The notes beneath the pieces were generated by a model. The model had not been told where the DNA came from. It did no database searches and saw only the letters and a program-made list of their open reading frames with translations. A stretch of DNA of 64,000 nt, taken from positions 17,404,001 through 17,468,000 of the forward strand of contig BSBM01000779.1 of NCBI GenBank assembly GCA_027924585.1. Reading direction: 5' to 3'. The translations under genes were made by a program, and so were the position numbers. Origin of the DNA: Larix kaempferi. Its lineage: Eukaryota; Streptophyta; Pinopsida; Pinales; Pinaceae. The number at the start of each line of letters is the position of its first letter. Positions within the stretch are counted from its first letter, which is position 1. This document shows positions 1 to 11,500 of this stretch, in pieces.

Positions 1-845
1 TAACTGAAATGCAAATAACTAACTAAACTATTTAGCCTCAGCCGTTACAACTCAGAAGTAACTGTGGTCTGCTCTCTCAATGTGTTGACCTCACCCTCTC
101 CTGGTTCGCTGTGGAACTCTGAGCTATGGGTCGATCTCAGCTCTCTGTTATCAGCATGTGTCACTCTTCTCTCTCAGAACTTCAGACTCTGCTCTCGTCT
201 GTTTCTCTCCCCCCAGTTGATTATCCCTGTCTCACTTTCTACCCTCCTGCTGCTGTTCACGAGATCATTGCAATCCCCGAGATACACATCCTCCTGTCCG
301 CCGATTCTTCCAAATCTTGCAGACTTGCAACTGTCAGTGCCCCTACCGTGCTGCACAGCCTCTGCCTATGATGACATCCATCATGTCCTTCATCTACCCA
401 CAACAACTGTATTAACTTCTTCAACAAGCCTGAACGGCTACCAGGTACAGTCTTCTTGACTTTCTGCTCTCCCAACCCTACTGCAGTAGTCAGTCGCATC
501 TTGAACTTTCTGTTGGCTCAATCCTTATCTCCTACGGTTCGCCAGCCCTCCCCTTCCTCCATGCTTGGATCCACCAAACTTTTTGATGTTGTGGTTCGAC
601 AACACGTCGACCTTCCCACAACTCTGCGATAACTTGTTGCCTATTGACTGCCGTCTGTCGACATTGACATGCCGACTTTCATCTTCTTTACTCCTGTCAA
701 CTTCTTCAACAGCTTCTACTCGACTTATTGACTTCGATGAGTCAATCTGCTTCATGCACTAGCAGTCATTGGCACTCCCTCTGGTCGGATCCCTTCTGTT
801 GATCAACTTCGACTGATCTACCTAGGCTCCGATGCTCCTGCATCA
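1..845 (-). repeat. 3' LTR (partial) of the deleted chromovirus
   Basis: This stretch matches about 3043-3887 nearly base for base, with scattered substitutions. Shared landmarks include CACCCTCTCCTGGTTCGCTG and the closing GCTCCGATGCTC.TGCATCA. The match stops after CA at 845; read on the minus strand this is the expected TG start of an LTR. About 200 bp of the LTR lie left of the window. Confidence 0.85.
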
Positions 846-858
846 GACTCCCCAGGTG
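846..858 (-). promoter_or_regulatory. Candidate polypurine tract of the deleted chromovirus
   Basis: On the minus strand the sequence CACCTGGGGAGTC directly precedes the LTR start TGATGCAGG. A purine-rich run next to the 3' LTR is where plus-strand DNA priming occurs. It is short and contains pyrimidines, so it may have mutated. Confidence 0.5.
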
Positions 859-1296
859 AAAAATAAATCGACTGCTCCGTCAGTCTTCTGAACTCTTCTT
901 CGAAAATCTATGTCGCCTCCTGCAACTCATCATCCTTCCATCGCACTAAATATTCCTTCTATTGTGACCTGCGCATATGCCTGATTTCGCGTTCTTCTAT
1001 TACTTCGACGATTTATTCCTTTTGTCGATCTAGAATTTTAGCTGTCCAGTCGATGTTCGACACTTCTTCGCTTCCGCTGCTTGACCCTTCTTCAAATTTG
1101 TATAGATCTCAAACATTGAATGTTGTTGAAATGTTCAAGTCATCTGACAACTATAACACATAAGCGTCGTCCGAAATCTTCCTCAGAATCTTACATGGTC
1201 CAATCTTTTTCAACTTCAGTTTGTTGTATGTACATGTTAGAAATATCTCTTTCCGCAAATATGCATAGACTAAGTCTCCTTCATGGAACGACTATC
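848..1296 (-). pseudogene. Integrase C-terminal domain plus chromodomain, Gypsy remnant
   Basis: Translated leftward, the sequence reads FHEGDLVYAYLRK, then YNKLKLKKIGPCKILRKISD and DLNISTTFNV.DLY, which is the conserved C-terminal integrase block of plant Gypsy elements. After a short linker comes a chromodomain-like stretch (IVEVIEEREIRHMRRSQ, then KEYLVRWKD and ELQEAT). Chromodomains tether integration complexes to modified histones. Several in-frame stops are present, including one where the W of the ATW motif is expected (TGG to TAG), so it is inactive. The segment starts abruptly next to the RT start, showing that the pol core is gone. Confidence 0.8.
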
Positions 1297-1785
1297 ATCT
1301 GAAATCTTCCTCGGAATATGCATTTTGTCGATCTGATGGGATATGCTCCGTGTCGGCGGCAATCCCGTCAGTGTCTCCTCGGCCATTATGTCATGAAACT
1401 CTTCAAGCAACTTTTTGACTTCGACCAGAATCCTTTCCTCCATGGTTGTCCCCTCGACACATGGTCCTTTTCAAATGATCGCAAAACATCCCGACTGCCT
1501 CTCCTCTTTCGCGAGGAATTCTTTTGTTGAGCTCATCAGCACTCGCTTTTCCCAAAAGTTACTCTCGTTGTGCTTACTGTTGGCTTGCTCTTCTTGCCTC
1601 AGCTTAAGAGTCCTTTTCACATCATTTTTCCACACTGTGACTGTGTTGGATTGACCATCATAGATCATTTTCTGATCATACTGCCATGGTCTCCCTAACA
1701 ACAGATGGCATGCATCCATTTTCTGATCATTTCGGTTGGACCACTTCGACTGTATGCACCTCGACCACGAGTCTCACGACCAATA
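1297..1785 (-). pseudogene. Protease C-terminal end and first codons of RT, Gypsy remnant
   Basis: Leftward translation gives MDACHLLLGRPWQYDQK, the hallmark at the C-terminal end of Gypsy aspartic protease. A linker and the RT entry region follow: LVEVKKLLEEFHDIMAEE, then LPPTRSISHQID. The protease active site (D-[ST]-G) and the gag zinc knuckle are missing upstream, and the RT palm and fingers are missing downstream. The homology jumps directly to integrase tail near 1300, where the same short word (GAGGAAGATTTC on the minus strand) occurs at both parental sites. This suggests deletion by recombination between short repeats. Confidence 0.75.
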
Positions 1786-1794
1786 TGATGGTTC

Positions 1795-2637
1795 TCATGC
1801 ATTTTCTCCTTTGTCGATGTCCATTTTCATCCATCGCTCTTCAAAAGATTCCTTTTTGTAACCACTACTTTGACCTTTCGCAGAAACAGTCTTCGCACCT
1901 CGACCAATCATCTTGCCTCTGGTCACTGCAGATTTTCTTGATAGTTTCTCTTCTGCCTTTAGAGCTAACTGGTAGGCGTCACTGACTGCTCTGAATCTCG
2001 ACATGCTCAATTCATCCTGAATAGCATATTTCAAGCCATTCACGTATCTAGCGATAGCTTCTTCTCCTTCCTCAGTTTGTCCTGACCGAATTGACAATCG
2101 GTAGAACTCTTCCGTGTACTCCTTCGCGATCATCTCTTTTTGTCGAAAGTTCTGCAACTACCTGAACAAGGAAATCACATAGTCATTTGTCAAGAACTTC
2201 CCCTTCAACTTGGAGACCATCCTGTCCCAAGACTTGATTTTCTCCTTGCCTTTCTTGACTCTGTCAGCCTGTACATTATCCCACCATAATGAGGCATGAC
2301 CTTTCAATCTCAAACATGCATTCTTAACCCGTTTAGGGTCCTCGATTTGCTCTATGTCGAAGTATTTCTCCATTTCTCTGAACCAGTCGATCAAGTCTTC
2401 TCGGTCCAGGCTTCCCGAGTAGGTACGCACGTCTATATTCTCCCGACCTCTCATATCTATCAGAAGTTTGATAAATTTTTCTTTTGGTTCTTCGGCGGCT
2501 TCTTCCTGGGCTTCCACCTCTTCGACTTCCTCATCGTTGTGGTCTAACACCTCAGGAATAAAACCACACCTCTGGCTTTCTTTGATCGCTGCGACTTCAA
2601 TCGTTCTGCCGCATTCATCGAACATCTCACGATCCAC
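1795..2637 (-). pseudogene. gag: Gag capsid region, Gypsy
   Basis: The protein contains the Retrotrans_gag pattern: DVRTYSGSLDREDLIDWFRE, YFDIEQIEDPKRVKNACLRL, KGHASLWWDNVQ, then KLKGKFLTNDYVISLFR and TEEFYRL. It would form the virus-like particle shell. The reading frame is open from 2637 except for TAG at 2158-2160 between LFR and LQNFRQ. A Q codon (CAG) is usual there, so one C-to-T change explains it. The C-terminal part ends near 1795 without a CCHC zinc knuckle. An acidic stretch (EEVEEVEAQEEAAEEPKE) precedes the capsid fold. The start at 2637 is the first ATG; an earlier one is possible. Confidence 0.85.
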
Positions 2638-2827
2638 TGTGATGGCTGCTGCGCCACGCGCTCTTTTTCCTCAGACATTAACTCCTCTATGATCCATTTT
2701 CAACCTCCACTGAAACTTCCACGCATTCAATCACAACCGGACTTCACCAAGTCATGCACAACTCTACCCAACCTCCGTTCGAGCTGTTCAACGCACTTGT
2801 AGGCTCAATATCACTGACGTTCTTTAG

Positions 2828-2839
2828 CTTTGATACCAA
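2828..2839 (-). promoter_or_regulatory. Primer binding site (tRNA-Met type)
   Basis: The minus strand reads TGGTATCAAAGC, close to the TGGTATCAGAGC expected for initiator tRNA-Met priming. It lies two bases from the LTR edge at 2842. A second, weaker copy (TGGTATAAGAGC on the minus strand) occurs about 63 bp to the right inside the LTR. Confidence 0.75.
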
Positions 2840-2841
2840 TT

Positions 2842-3887
2842 GACGTAAGTTAGGTTGGTATAGTCGCCTTCCTCAACCGGACTCACTTCCGGGCTCTTAT
2901 ACCAACTGACGCAAGTGATCTTCGACTATAAAGGTTCTTGATTAACAATACACACGACACTACCACAATGTTTACACGAACAAGGTGTAAAACAGGATGC
3001 CATAAGTGGCTTATATTACTTCTCAATTCGGTTACAATACAGAATCACTGAAATGCAAATAAATAACTAAACTAGTCATCCTCAATCATTACAACTCAGA
3101 AGTAACTGTGGTGTGCTCTCTCAGTGTGTCGACCTCACCCTCTCCTGGTTCGCTGTGGAACTCTGAGCTATGGCTCGATCTCAGCTCTCTATTATCAGCA
3201 TGTGTGACTCTTCTCTCTCACAACTTCAGACTCTACTCTCGTTTGTTGCTCCTCCTAGATGATTCTCCCTCTCGGGATTTCTAGCCTGCTGCTACTGTTC
3301 CCAAGATCACTGCGATCCCCAAGATATGCATCCTCCTGTCTGCTGATTCTTCCAAATCCTGCAGACCTGCAACTGTCAGCACCCCTGCCATACTGCATAG
3401 CCTCTGCCTATGATGACATCCATCATGTCCTTCACCTACACACAATAACTGTATTAACTTCCTCAGCAACCCTGAACGGCTACCAAGTATAGTCTTCTTA
3501 ACATTTTGCTCTCCCAACCCTGCTATAGTAGTTAGTCACATCTCGACCTTTCTGTTGGCTCAATCCTTATCTCCTGCGGTTCACTAGTCCTCCCCTTCCT
3601 CCACACTTGGCTCTGCAAAACTTGTCGATGTCGCGGTTCGATAACACGTCAACCTTCCCACAACTCTATGGCAACTTGTCGCCTATCGACTGCCGTTTGT
3701 CGACATTGACATGCCGACTTTTGTCCTCTTTACTCCTGTCGACGGCTTCGACAGCTTCTGCTTAACTTATTGACTTCAACAAGTCAATCTGCTTCATGCA
3801 CCAGCGGTCGTCGGCACTCCCTCTGGTCGGCTCCCTTCTGTCGATCAACTTTGATTGATTTGCCTAGGCTCCGATGCTCTTGCATCA
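2842..3887 (-). repeat. 5' LTR of the deleted chromovirus
   Basis: The plus strand runs from TGACGTAAG to TTGCATCA, giving TG...CA ends in the element orientation. From about 3043 it is directly repeated at 1-845. It abuts the primer site on its left side. On its right side the neighbouring Gypsy integrase tail begins without a gap. Confidence 0.8.
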
Positions 3888-5040
3888 TCTTCTGTCGAGG
3901 ATACGCTCTGGTGCCACCTAGAACTCTCCCTCGGGTTCCACCTATATAGCATCCCAATCAATCACATGATTAGTGTCATGAACATACTTCTTTAAAATGG
4001 AAACGTGAAAAACATCATGTACTTTAATAGTAGGTGGTACGACTAACTGTTATGGTACCAGCCCTACTTTAGCCAAAATTTCAAATGGCCCATAATACCT
4101 CGGTGCCAATTTTGAATACCTACCCAACATTAGGGATATTTTCTTGGGTCTTACCTTGATATACACATGATCTCCTACTTGGAACTCTCGATGAGTTCTT
4201 TTTAAGTTTGCTTAACTTTTCTTCCTGTCTTGGGAAGCCTTCAAATTTTGTTGTACGTGCTTCACGGTTAGTTCTATATCTTTTAACAATTCAGGTCCTA
4301 ACATTAATCGTTCTACCGGATTGCTCCATAAAATGGGTGTATTACATTTACGTCCATACACAATTTCAAAGGGACTCATACAAGCTGATACTTGAAAATG
4401 ATTATTGTAAGCAAATTCCACTAAGTGTAGGTAGTCTTCCCACTTACCTGGTTTGTCCATTACATACATTCTTAGCATGTCCTCTAAGACTTGGTTTACC
4501 CTTTCAGTCTTCCCATCCATTTGTGGATCATACGCAGTACGAAAATTCAACTGGGTGCCTAATGCTTTAAACAAATATTTCCAGAAATTTCCTATAAATT
4601 TTACATCTCTATCTGAGATTATTACCTTTGGTATGCCATGTAACCTGAAAATTTATTTCATAAATATATCTGCAATGTTTACAGCCTTATAAGTAGATTT
4701 TACTGGAATAAAGTGAGCTGCTTTGCTTAATTTATCGACTACGACCATGATTGAGTCGTGCTGCCTAAAATTCTTAGGTAGGCCGGTTATACAAGCCATG
4801 CTGATGATTTCCCATTTCCATTCCGGAATGGGTAGTGGTTGTAATAACCCTGATGGATGTTGGTGTTTTGCCTTGACTTACTGATATTCTATGCAGCGAT
4901 CCAAGTATTCTACTACATCTTTCTTCATTTTAGGCCAAAATAAGTCCTTTCTGATCATGGTGATCATCTTTTGGTACCCTGGGTGTCCTAAATAGGGTCA
5001 TTTGTGTAACTCATTCATAACAATTAATTTAAATTATGTT
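3888..5040 (-). pseudogene. Integrase with start of chromodomain, Gypsy 2
   Basis: The order seen on the minus strand is a zinc-binding N-terminal part (LGHPGYQKMITMIRKDLFWP), the core (KAKHQHPSGLLQPLPIPEWK, VVVDKLSKAAHFIPV, IISDRDVKFIGNFW, YDPQMDGKTERVNQVLED), the C-terminal block (YSKLAPRYYGPFEILAKVG, VHDVFHVSILKKYVHD) and the beginning of a chromodomain-like tail (VAPERILDR). The first catalytic Asp is gone: the usual MDFITGLP reads MACITGLP. The second Asp (ISDRD) and the Glu (TERVN) remain. The tail is cut at 3887 by the incoming chromovirus. Several in-frame stops and frame changes are present. Confidence 0.85.
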
Positions 5041-5120
5041 TTATTTGGTATGTACAATCTTTTTTTATGCTACAGTAACCCTCTTTCATTTAAACTGAAA
5101 TATGTTTTTATCTGGTTCTT

Positions 5121-5660
5121 TTAATTTTCAGCAGTCTTTTCCTTTAAATTTGGGTACTCTTTATCATAATTTTCTGCATTTAAAATCTGATTTTCTAAAT
5201 CAGATTCGTAACTGCTACTCGCAAATAATAAATTTGCATGACGACTTAAAGCGTCTGCAACTTTTTTTTCTTTACCTTTTATATGTTTTATTTCAAAGTC
5301 ATATTCACTTAAAAATGACAGCCACCTTGCTTGTTTAACGTTTAAATTATGTTGATCAAACAAGTATTTTAAACTTATGTTATCTGACATTAGCAAAAAA
5401 TTTCTTCCGATGAGGTAGTGTCGCCACATCTTTAATGCATGTATAATTGCAGCAAGTTCTAAATCATGTGTAGCGTAATTTTTTTCATGTTCTTTAATTT
5501 TCGGGATTTGTAGGCCACAACATGATTTTCTTGAATTAGTACCCCCGCCTAATCCTTCATTACATGCGTCGGTGCATACGACGAAATCCTTAAAAGGATC
5601 AACAATTTTTAATATAGGGGCGGTGGTTAACATATATTTTAATTTATTAAAAATTTCCAT
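5121..5660 (-). pseudogene. RNase H domain, Gypsy 2
   Basis: An open stretch of 179 codons carries RNase H of the Ty3 type: DPFKDFVVCTDACNEGLGG (first catalytic Asp in CTDA), YATHDLELAAIIHALKMWRH (Glu in DLELAA), LLMSDNISLKYLFDQ (Asp in SDN), WLSFLSEYDFEIKHIKGKE and VADALSRH. It would degrade RNA in the RNA:DNA hybrid during reverse transcription. All key acidic residues are retained. It is bounded on both sides by frame breaks, so it cannot be made as part of an intact pol. Confidence 0.9.
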
Positions 5661-6470
5661 ACATTTTTCATTCCAGTCAAACTTTTTACCTTTCTTTGGT
5701 AGTGAAGTTATGGGGTAGGCTATCTTAGAAAACCCTTCAATAAAATTTCAATAATAAAAGGCAATAACCATAAATTATCTTATGTTAGTTACATTTTTAG
5801 GAACTGGCCATTCTGTGATAGCCTTAATCTTGTTGGGGTTGACAAATATTCCATCCTTAGACACTACGTGTCCTAGATATTGAATTCTGTCCTTAAAGAA
5901 ATCACATTTGCTAAACTTAGCAAACAATTGTTGTTCTCTTAAAATATACAGAACTATTTTTAGTGTTCTTCATGTTCTTCTTTATTCTTTGAGTAAATCA
6001 GTATATCGTCGATGAATACGACTAAAAACTTATCCAAATAATTACTTAGAATACTATTCATTAAACACATAAAATATGCAGGTGCATTTGTTAATCCAAA
6101 TGGCATTACGACAAACTCGTAATGTCCATAATGAGTTCTAAAAGAAGTTTTAAAGATGTCTTCATCTTTGATCCGTACTCGATGGTAGCCAAACCTTAAA
6201 TATATTTTAGAAAATATTGTTGCCCCTTGGAACTGATCGAATAGATTGTATATATGGGGTAAAGGATATCAATTTTTAATAGTCATTTTATTTAATTGTC
6301 GATAGTCTATGCATAATCTTAAAGTTTTGTCTTTCTTCTTTACGAATTATTCAGACCGGTGCTCCCCAAGGGGAAACACTAGGTCGAATGTACTTCTTGT
6401 CAATTAATTCTTGCAACTGTGATTTAAGTTTTGTAAGTTCTATTATATTCATCCGATACAGAGCTTTTTA
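5661..6470 (-). pseudogene. Reverse transcriptase, Gypsy 2 (multiple frameshifts)
   Basis: Pieces in different minus-strand frames give the RT motifs in order: [60 protein letters not shown] and the catalytic box [12 protein letters not shown]. The family hallmark MPFGLTNAP and the DD pair are intact, but frameshifts and stops between blocks make it non-functional. It continues directly into the RNase H piece and is preceded by the protease-RT linker. Confidence 0.85.
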
Positions 6471-7045
6471 TGCTAGTACTTCCCCCGGTATCAAATCAAT
6501 TGTAAAGTCTATGTCCCTTTTCAGAGGTAGTCTAGGGATTTCTTCCAGAAAGATGTTTTTAAAATCTTTTAATATAGGTATATATTCCAATTTAAGTTCG
6601 TTATCTTGATCTTTATCATCTATTACATAAACATCAAACACTTTACATCCCTTACGTACAGATCTCTTCATTTGTAAGGCTGAGATCTCTCTGATTTTAT
6701 TTTTTCTGGGAATTCCTATTACTTTAATTGTGTTTCCAGTGTTATCTATGCATGTAATTTTTTTTTCATAAGAATTCAACATGACTCTGTGTTGTTCCAA
6801 CCAATCCATTCCTATCCGCATATCATAGGAACCTAATGGTAAAATATTTAGATCAACATGCGTATTCATCATTACTTCACAATTTTTCACATAACTAGTG
6901 ACCTTACGTTTAGTACCTGTGGCTAACTGTACCAGCCAAGATTTTTCAAATTTTCTGGTACTAATTTACATAATTCAACAATCCTAGGTGATACATAACT
7001 TTAACTTGCACCTGGATCAATTAGTATGGAAATAGGTTTACTTTT
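6468..7045 (-). pseudogene. Aspartic protease and protease-RT linker, Gypsy 2
   Basis: The active-site region reads SILIDPGAS, where D-S-G or D-T-G is expected, so Pro replaces the usual Ser or Thr. A stop follows directly after GAS. Downstream the family pattern continues (YVSPRIVELCKLV, then LGSYDMRIGMDWLEQHRVML), followed by the RT entry LEEIPRLPLKRDIDFTIDLI. The enzyme would have cut the Gag-Pol polyprotein. Substitution in the active-site triad plus stops indicate loss of function. Confidence 0.8.
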
Positions 7046-8407
7046 TATCATACCTTCTATCTCAACCATTGAAGGTTGATGGTCTGCTTGTCGATTCTCC
7101 AATGCAATAGTGATTCTGGGCATACTTCTTGCCATATCTCCAACTGTAACAACTTCCTGAATGGAGTGAACTTTATTAAAGGTTTTGTTTCTTACAGGAC
7201 AATCTTTAAAGTAATGTGGGTCATCACATTCCAAACATTTTAAGGGTTCTCTCTGTGCAATGTTTTTATTAAAATTAGTGGAAGGTTCTCTTTCTTTTAC
7301 TGCAGGGTGTTGTGGTTTAAAACCTTTATAATTATTACCTTGATACCCTCTGTAATTATTTAGAGAATTTCTGTGAAATTTATTATTATTATTCTTTCTT
7401 CTTGGTTCAAAGTTATCCCATCTTTTAGTGTTCCAATTAGGTACATTTTCTCTTTCATTTTTATTCTGTTTGTAATAGTAATTCTCTTTCCTCATTGCTT
7501 CTTCCAGTGTCTTTGGATTGTCATACTCAATCCACTCTTTAAACAGGGTAGGAAAGCAGCTGAGAAAGTGCTGTATTTTTTATTTTTAATCTATTATGTA
7601 AGGTACATAACGAAGCAGACTTAGGAATTTACTGCAGAGTTCTTTCATGGTCAAAGAACCTAACCTTAACTCGTATAATTCTTTCAATTTTTCTTCATAG
7701 TACTATTCTGAAAGATACTTTTGTTTAAACAATTTCTTAAAGGTTTTCCAGGTTATGTGTTGCTCTTTTATACCTTTTACTTTTTTGGTATCTTGCCACC
7801 AAATATTTTATTTTCCACTTAAGTTATAAATGGCCATTTTTTCCCTTAGTTCATCAGAATAGTTATAAATTTGGAAGTATTTCTTCATTCTAGACAACCA
7901 AGCTTCTGCATCTTCTCCGTTATTAATTTCACCGTTAAACATAGGAGGTTTAATTTTCTTAAATTCTCCTAAAATTTCTTCATAGGGTTTGTACTTCTTT
8001 TTATCTTTATAACTGTCACTACTTTCACTAGAATTCTGATGTTCTTGTTTTGGTGGTTCCTCACTGGAAGTTTCAGCCCCATGACTGGAAAATTCCAGCT
8101 TTCTTCCCTTACGTTTGTAAGGTGTAGCTTTTGGATTATCATCTTTAGATTCTTTGTTTTTATCTTTTTCATTACTGTGCATTTTAGCCAGCAGAAGGTT
8201 ATTTAGTTCTTCTTGTGCTTTCATAATTCGTTCGTTCTCATCCCTAACTCTTTTTAATTATGAACTTAATTCTTTGACATTTTGTTGTAATTCTGATGGA
8301 TTGTCGGTTCTACCCTCGTTTAAGTTTACCCATATTTCACCTTCTTCATTGTTCACCTGTATTATAGGGGGTGATTCTTCTCCTTAAAGCATTCCGAACT
8401 CTTCCAT
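7001..8407 (-). pseudogene. gag: Gag with atypical zinc knuckle, Gypsy 2
   Basis: A start near 8407 (MEEFGML then a stop) leads to an acidic N-terminal part, a coiled-coil-like stretch (ENERIMKAQEELNNLLLAK), a charged Ser/Glu-rich linker and the capsid motif (KPPMFNGEINNGEDAEAWLS, MKKYFQIYNYSD, EKMAIYNLSG). The C-terminal part is basic and Asn-rich (residues 7200-7480 on the DNA). Its zinc knuckle reads CLECDDPHYFKDC, spaced C-x2-C-x3-H-x4-C, one residue shorter than the canonical C-x2-C-x4-H-x4-C and without the usual Gly. Several stops split it at about 7500-7810 and 8260. Confidence 0.8.
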
Positions 8408-8539
8408 AGTTTCCTGCAAAAATAAAGTTTTCTTCCTCTTCCTATTTAGTAAGAGAATTAAACCCAGAAATAAAAAAATTAGTTTTCTGTTTTTAACAGT
8501 TGTAATGTTGGGCTGGTTTAGGCCAAGTGTTGTAACCAT

Positions 8540-8551
8540 GCTTTGATACCA
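8540..8551 (-). promoter_or_regulatory. Primer binding site of Gypsy 2 (tRNA-Met type)
   Basis: The minus strand reads TGGTATCAAAGC two bases inside the LTR edge (TGTCATG at 8554 on the plus strand). The same variant site and the same two-base spacer occur in the chromovirus at 2828, which suggests related families. Confidence 0.8.
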
Positions 8552-8553
8552 TA

Positions 8554-11500
8554 TGTCATGTATCTCGAAAATCCATAAATAATTTTTTTTAATGCATGTA
8601 ACTTTGTAAAAACATCATTTTTATTTCAATATACTACATAACATATCTATGTTCTTAGTGAGTAACAATTACGTGATAAGGTCGTCATGTTTGTAAAGTT
8701 GTTAATGCAATTTATATAACTGCTTTGGTCAGGTTTCATACAAGGTGGATGCTTCACCAATTAAATGGCGTGTCCCCATCATAATTGAAGGTGATGTTTT
8801 AATGGTCTTGTTCTTGTTATCATTTTGTATAAGGTGTTGCTTGGCCCTAAGGCTAAGCTTGGATCTTTGATCCTTGCCTTAATTATATGCTTTAACATAT
8901 TAGTTATAAGTTCCAAAAGTGGGGAAGACTATGGATATAGTCTTGATCCCATAATTAAAGGTTCTAAGGTCTAAAGACCAGCACTAACTCTTTTGTCTAA
9001 AGTGTAAGGTTTGAAAAACATTACATGCGTTAATGTAATGGGGCTATGGGGTTTTTACCATAGTTGAAATTTGATTTAAAATAAATAATATAAGGTTTGG
9101 ATTACCATACCATTCGTGGTTGTTGGTTGTTTGTACTATGGTTGATGGTAAATTTAATGAGCCACCCTGGCTGCGAGTTGACAGTGTAGCCAGACTTTTA
9201 TGGCCCACGCTGGAAAGAGATCACAACCGTCCATATATGCATTGGGATTGCAGGGTTTTGGAGTAGGGTTTAATGTTTCGTTTGATTGTTCGAACCTTCC
9301 TTAGTTGTTACCGTTGTTGGTCTGTGAGCTCTGCAAGCAGAGACTCTGCGCCCTTCATGGCGATTTTGTGAAAAACTTCGGTGAAATGTGATGCGTTTGG
9401 TAATGTCATTCATGATTCGGTTGTTCTCTAAGGTCATTGCGAGGTTTGAGGCCACCACACATTGTTCTTGCTGGTTGCTGCGACTCGAGCACATACATTT
9501 TTTTTACCTCGATCTACCAATAAGATAGATAAGAGAATTCTTAACCCAGTTCAGGAATTGGAAATGTTATACTGCATTTTCACATCATTCGAGTCCAGGG
9601 TCTAACACTTAATATCTTCTTGTAGGTAGCTAGAGTGATAAGGGAAGCAGGAGGAGACGACCCCTGGATTTGATAACAAAATCTTCAGGTAAGAACGTCA
9701 CTTATTGTACACCTGGTAAATTATTTTTTTGAAGTTATTTTAAGTTTTTGACAATGGTCATATGGTTGCAGAAGGTGGGCGTCGGTGAGGATGGAGATAA
9801 GGGTCACCTCCTCCCAGGCCCGCGTCTTAGAACGCCAAGGTAAGGAAGATAGACCCTTACTCTGTCAATTTTTTAAAATTTTTTACTCCTAACAATACTA
9901 TTTGCTGACTGCATCACTTGTTCGCTATAGGTAAACCTTCGACAGGGTTATGAAGTTGTGGAAGGGATTCAGTTTTCGCTTTCATACGATAAGTTGAATT
10001 TGAACTGGTCCACCCTTAGGGTTTGTGAACTGTCGGTTAGGGGCTTCAAGCCCTCTCTTCTCTAGCATTTACTTTTAACTTAGTTGTGTGTGTTATTGTT
10101 TGCTTATTTATAAACTGGAAGTTTATGATGTGAGTGCCATCGTGGATGGCTTACTCCTCTGTAATATTTTTAATATTGGGATTATAATGCCGGTAGTGGA
10201 CTCCATTAAAATGGGATTATAGCCACAAGGTTGCATGATTGTGAAATTCATTCGACACTATTTACATTTAATTTATATTACGACCCACAAGGTATTTGAA
10301 ATTTTGTATGATAAATTCCATAATGATATCGTAGTTTATAAAGGTGATTCCATGCATTTTTAATAATATGCTTAATAGATGTTGTGAGATAAATGGACAT
10401 TTGAATATAAATCTTGTTTGATTTTCTTATTTATAATCCTTCGACTGGATTTGATCCAAGATCCAAATCCTTGTCGACTTGATTTGATCCAACATCCAAA
10501 TCCCTGTCGACTTGATTCGGTTTGTTTAACTATTAGTTGGCATATTTCAACTCTATACTAGATCAATGGGTTATACTATGAATACCCTAAAGTAAGTTAA
10601 ATGTATGTGTAAGTATTTCGAGGGTTTATATTGCAAATACAATATATAATATACCTATCATTTTTATCATACTTGTAAAGTGAATAAGATATTATTATAG
10701 TAGTCGCGTGGTATCCAGATCCATCGATTCTCGATCTGTGATAAGGTTTATAAAATGAAAACGTTTAAATAAAGTTTATACATTAGATGAGGATACTTGA
10801 CTGTAGCATTTACTTTGCTTAGTTCCTTGGCGATCTTCGGTAGTTATGTTATAAGAGTTAAAACATATTTTGACTTTGTTCTTTAACTAAATATATTTTA
10901 TACTACACTTGAAAGAAAACATAGATTTATTAGGAAACATTTCTAATGGTTACCCTATGAACATAGATATAGATTGACAAAAATGTTTTAATTTGAAAAT
11001 AAAAATATATAAATCTCGATACGACGGAAATGCTTATATTTGAAAATTAAATATAAAAGATACTTTAATCATAACATATATTTGTATAATTATACACGAA
11101 CTAGTTATGTTTACTTTATAAGCTAAATAGTAATATGACAGATTATCTGAATTCGAACCTAATAGGAAATATGTTGCACAAATGTATAAATAAATCCTTT
11201 TTCCATTTAGATGCATAATATAAATTATGCCAGAAGTTAGATACGATTCTTAGCAGAAATAAAAACTCCTACTGTAATTAATTTAGACAAGTAAGAAACA
11301 GAACAAGGAACCTGGTGCCATTGTCAGGAAAACATAAATGAAACAACCGCTCCTCCCAACCAACTCCTAGAGAAACCAATTCTCACTTGCTCCAGAACCC
11401 CTGAGCCTTATCGCTGAACCACAAGAGAAAAATCCACTTAATGCGCCATCTCTTGCATTATCAGATTCAATCCCCATTCAATGCTAGCCTCCTACTGCTT

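Larger units (their letters stand above)
1..3887 (-). mobile_element. Ty3/Gypsy chromovirus, internally deleted (non-autonomous), left end outside window
   Basis: Two direct copies of one sequence, 1-845 and about 3043-3887, share their right end (..TGCATCA). They flank a short interior of about 2 kb with gag, a protease fragment, the first codons of RT, the integrase tail and a chromodomain, all reading leftward. A tRNA-Met-type primer site lies next to the right-hand (5') LTR and a purine-rich tract next to the left-hand (3') LTR, so the element is oriented on the minus strand. RT, RNase H and the integrase core are missing. It interrupts the integrase of the Gypsy element to its right at 3887/3888. 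The target duplication cannot be checked because the other end lies left of the window. Confidence 0.85.

Noticed and set aside
3888-8407. Endogenous pararetrovirus instead of Gypsy
   Set aside because: An integrase with chromodomain, flanking LTR and tRNA primer site next to the LTR define a Ty3/Gypsy retrotransposon; no movement protein is seen.
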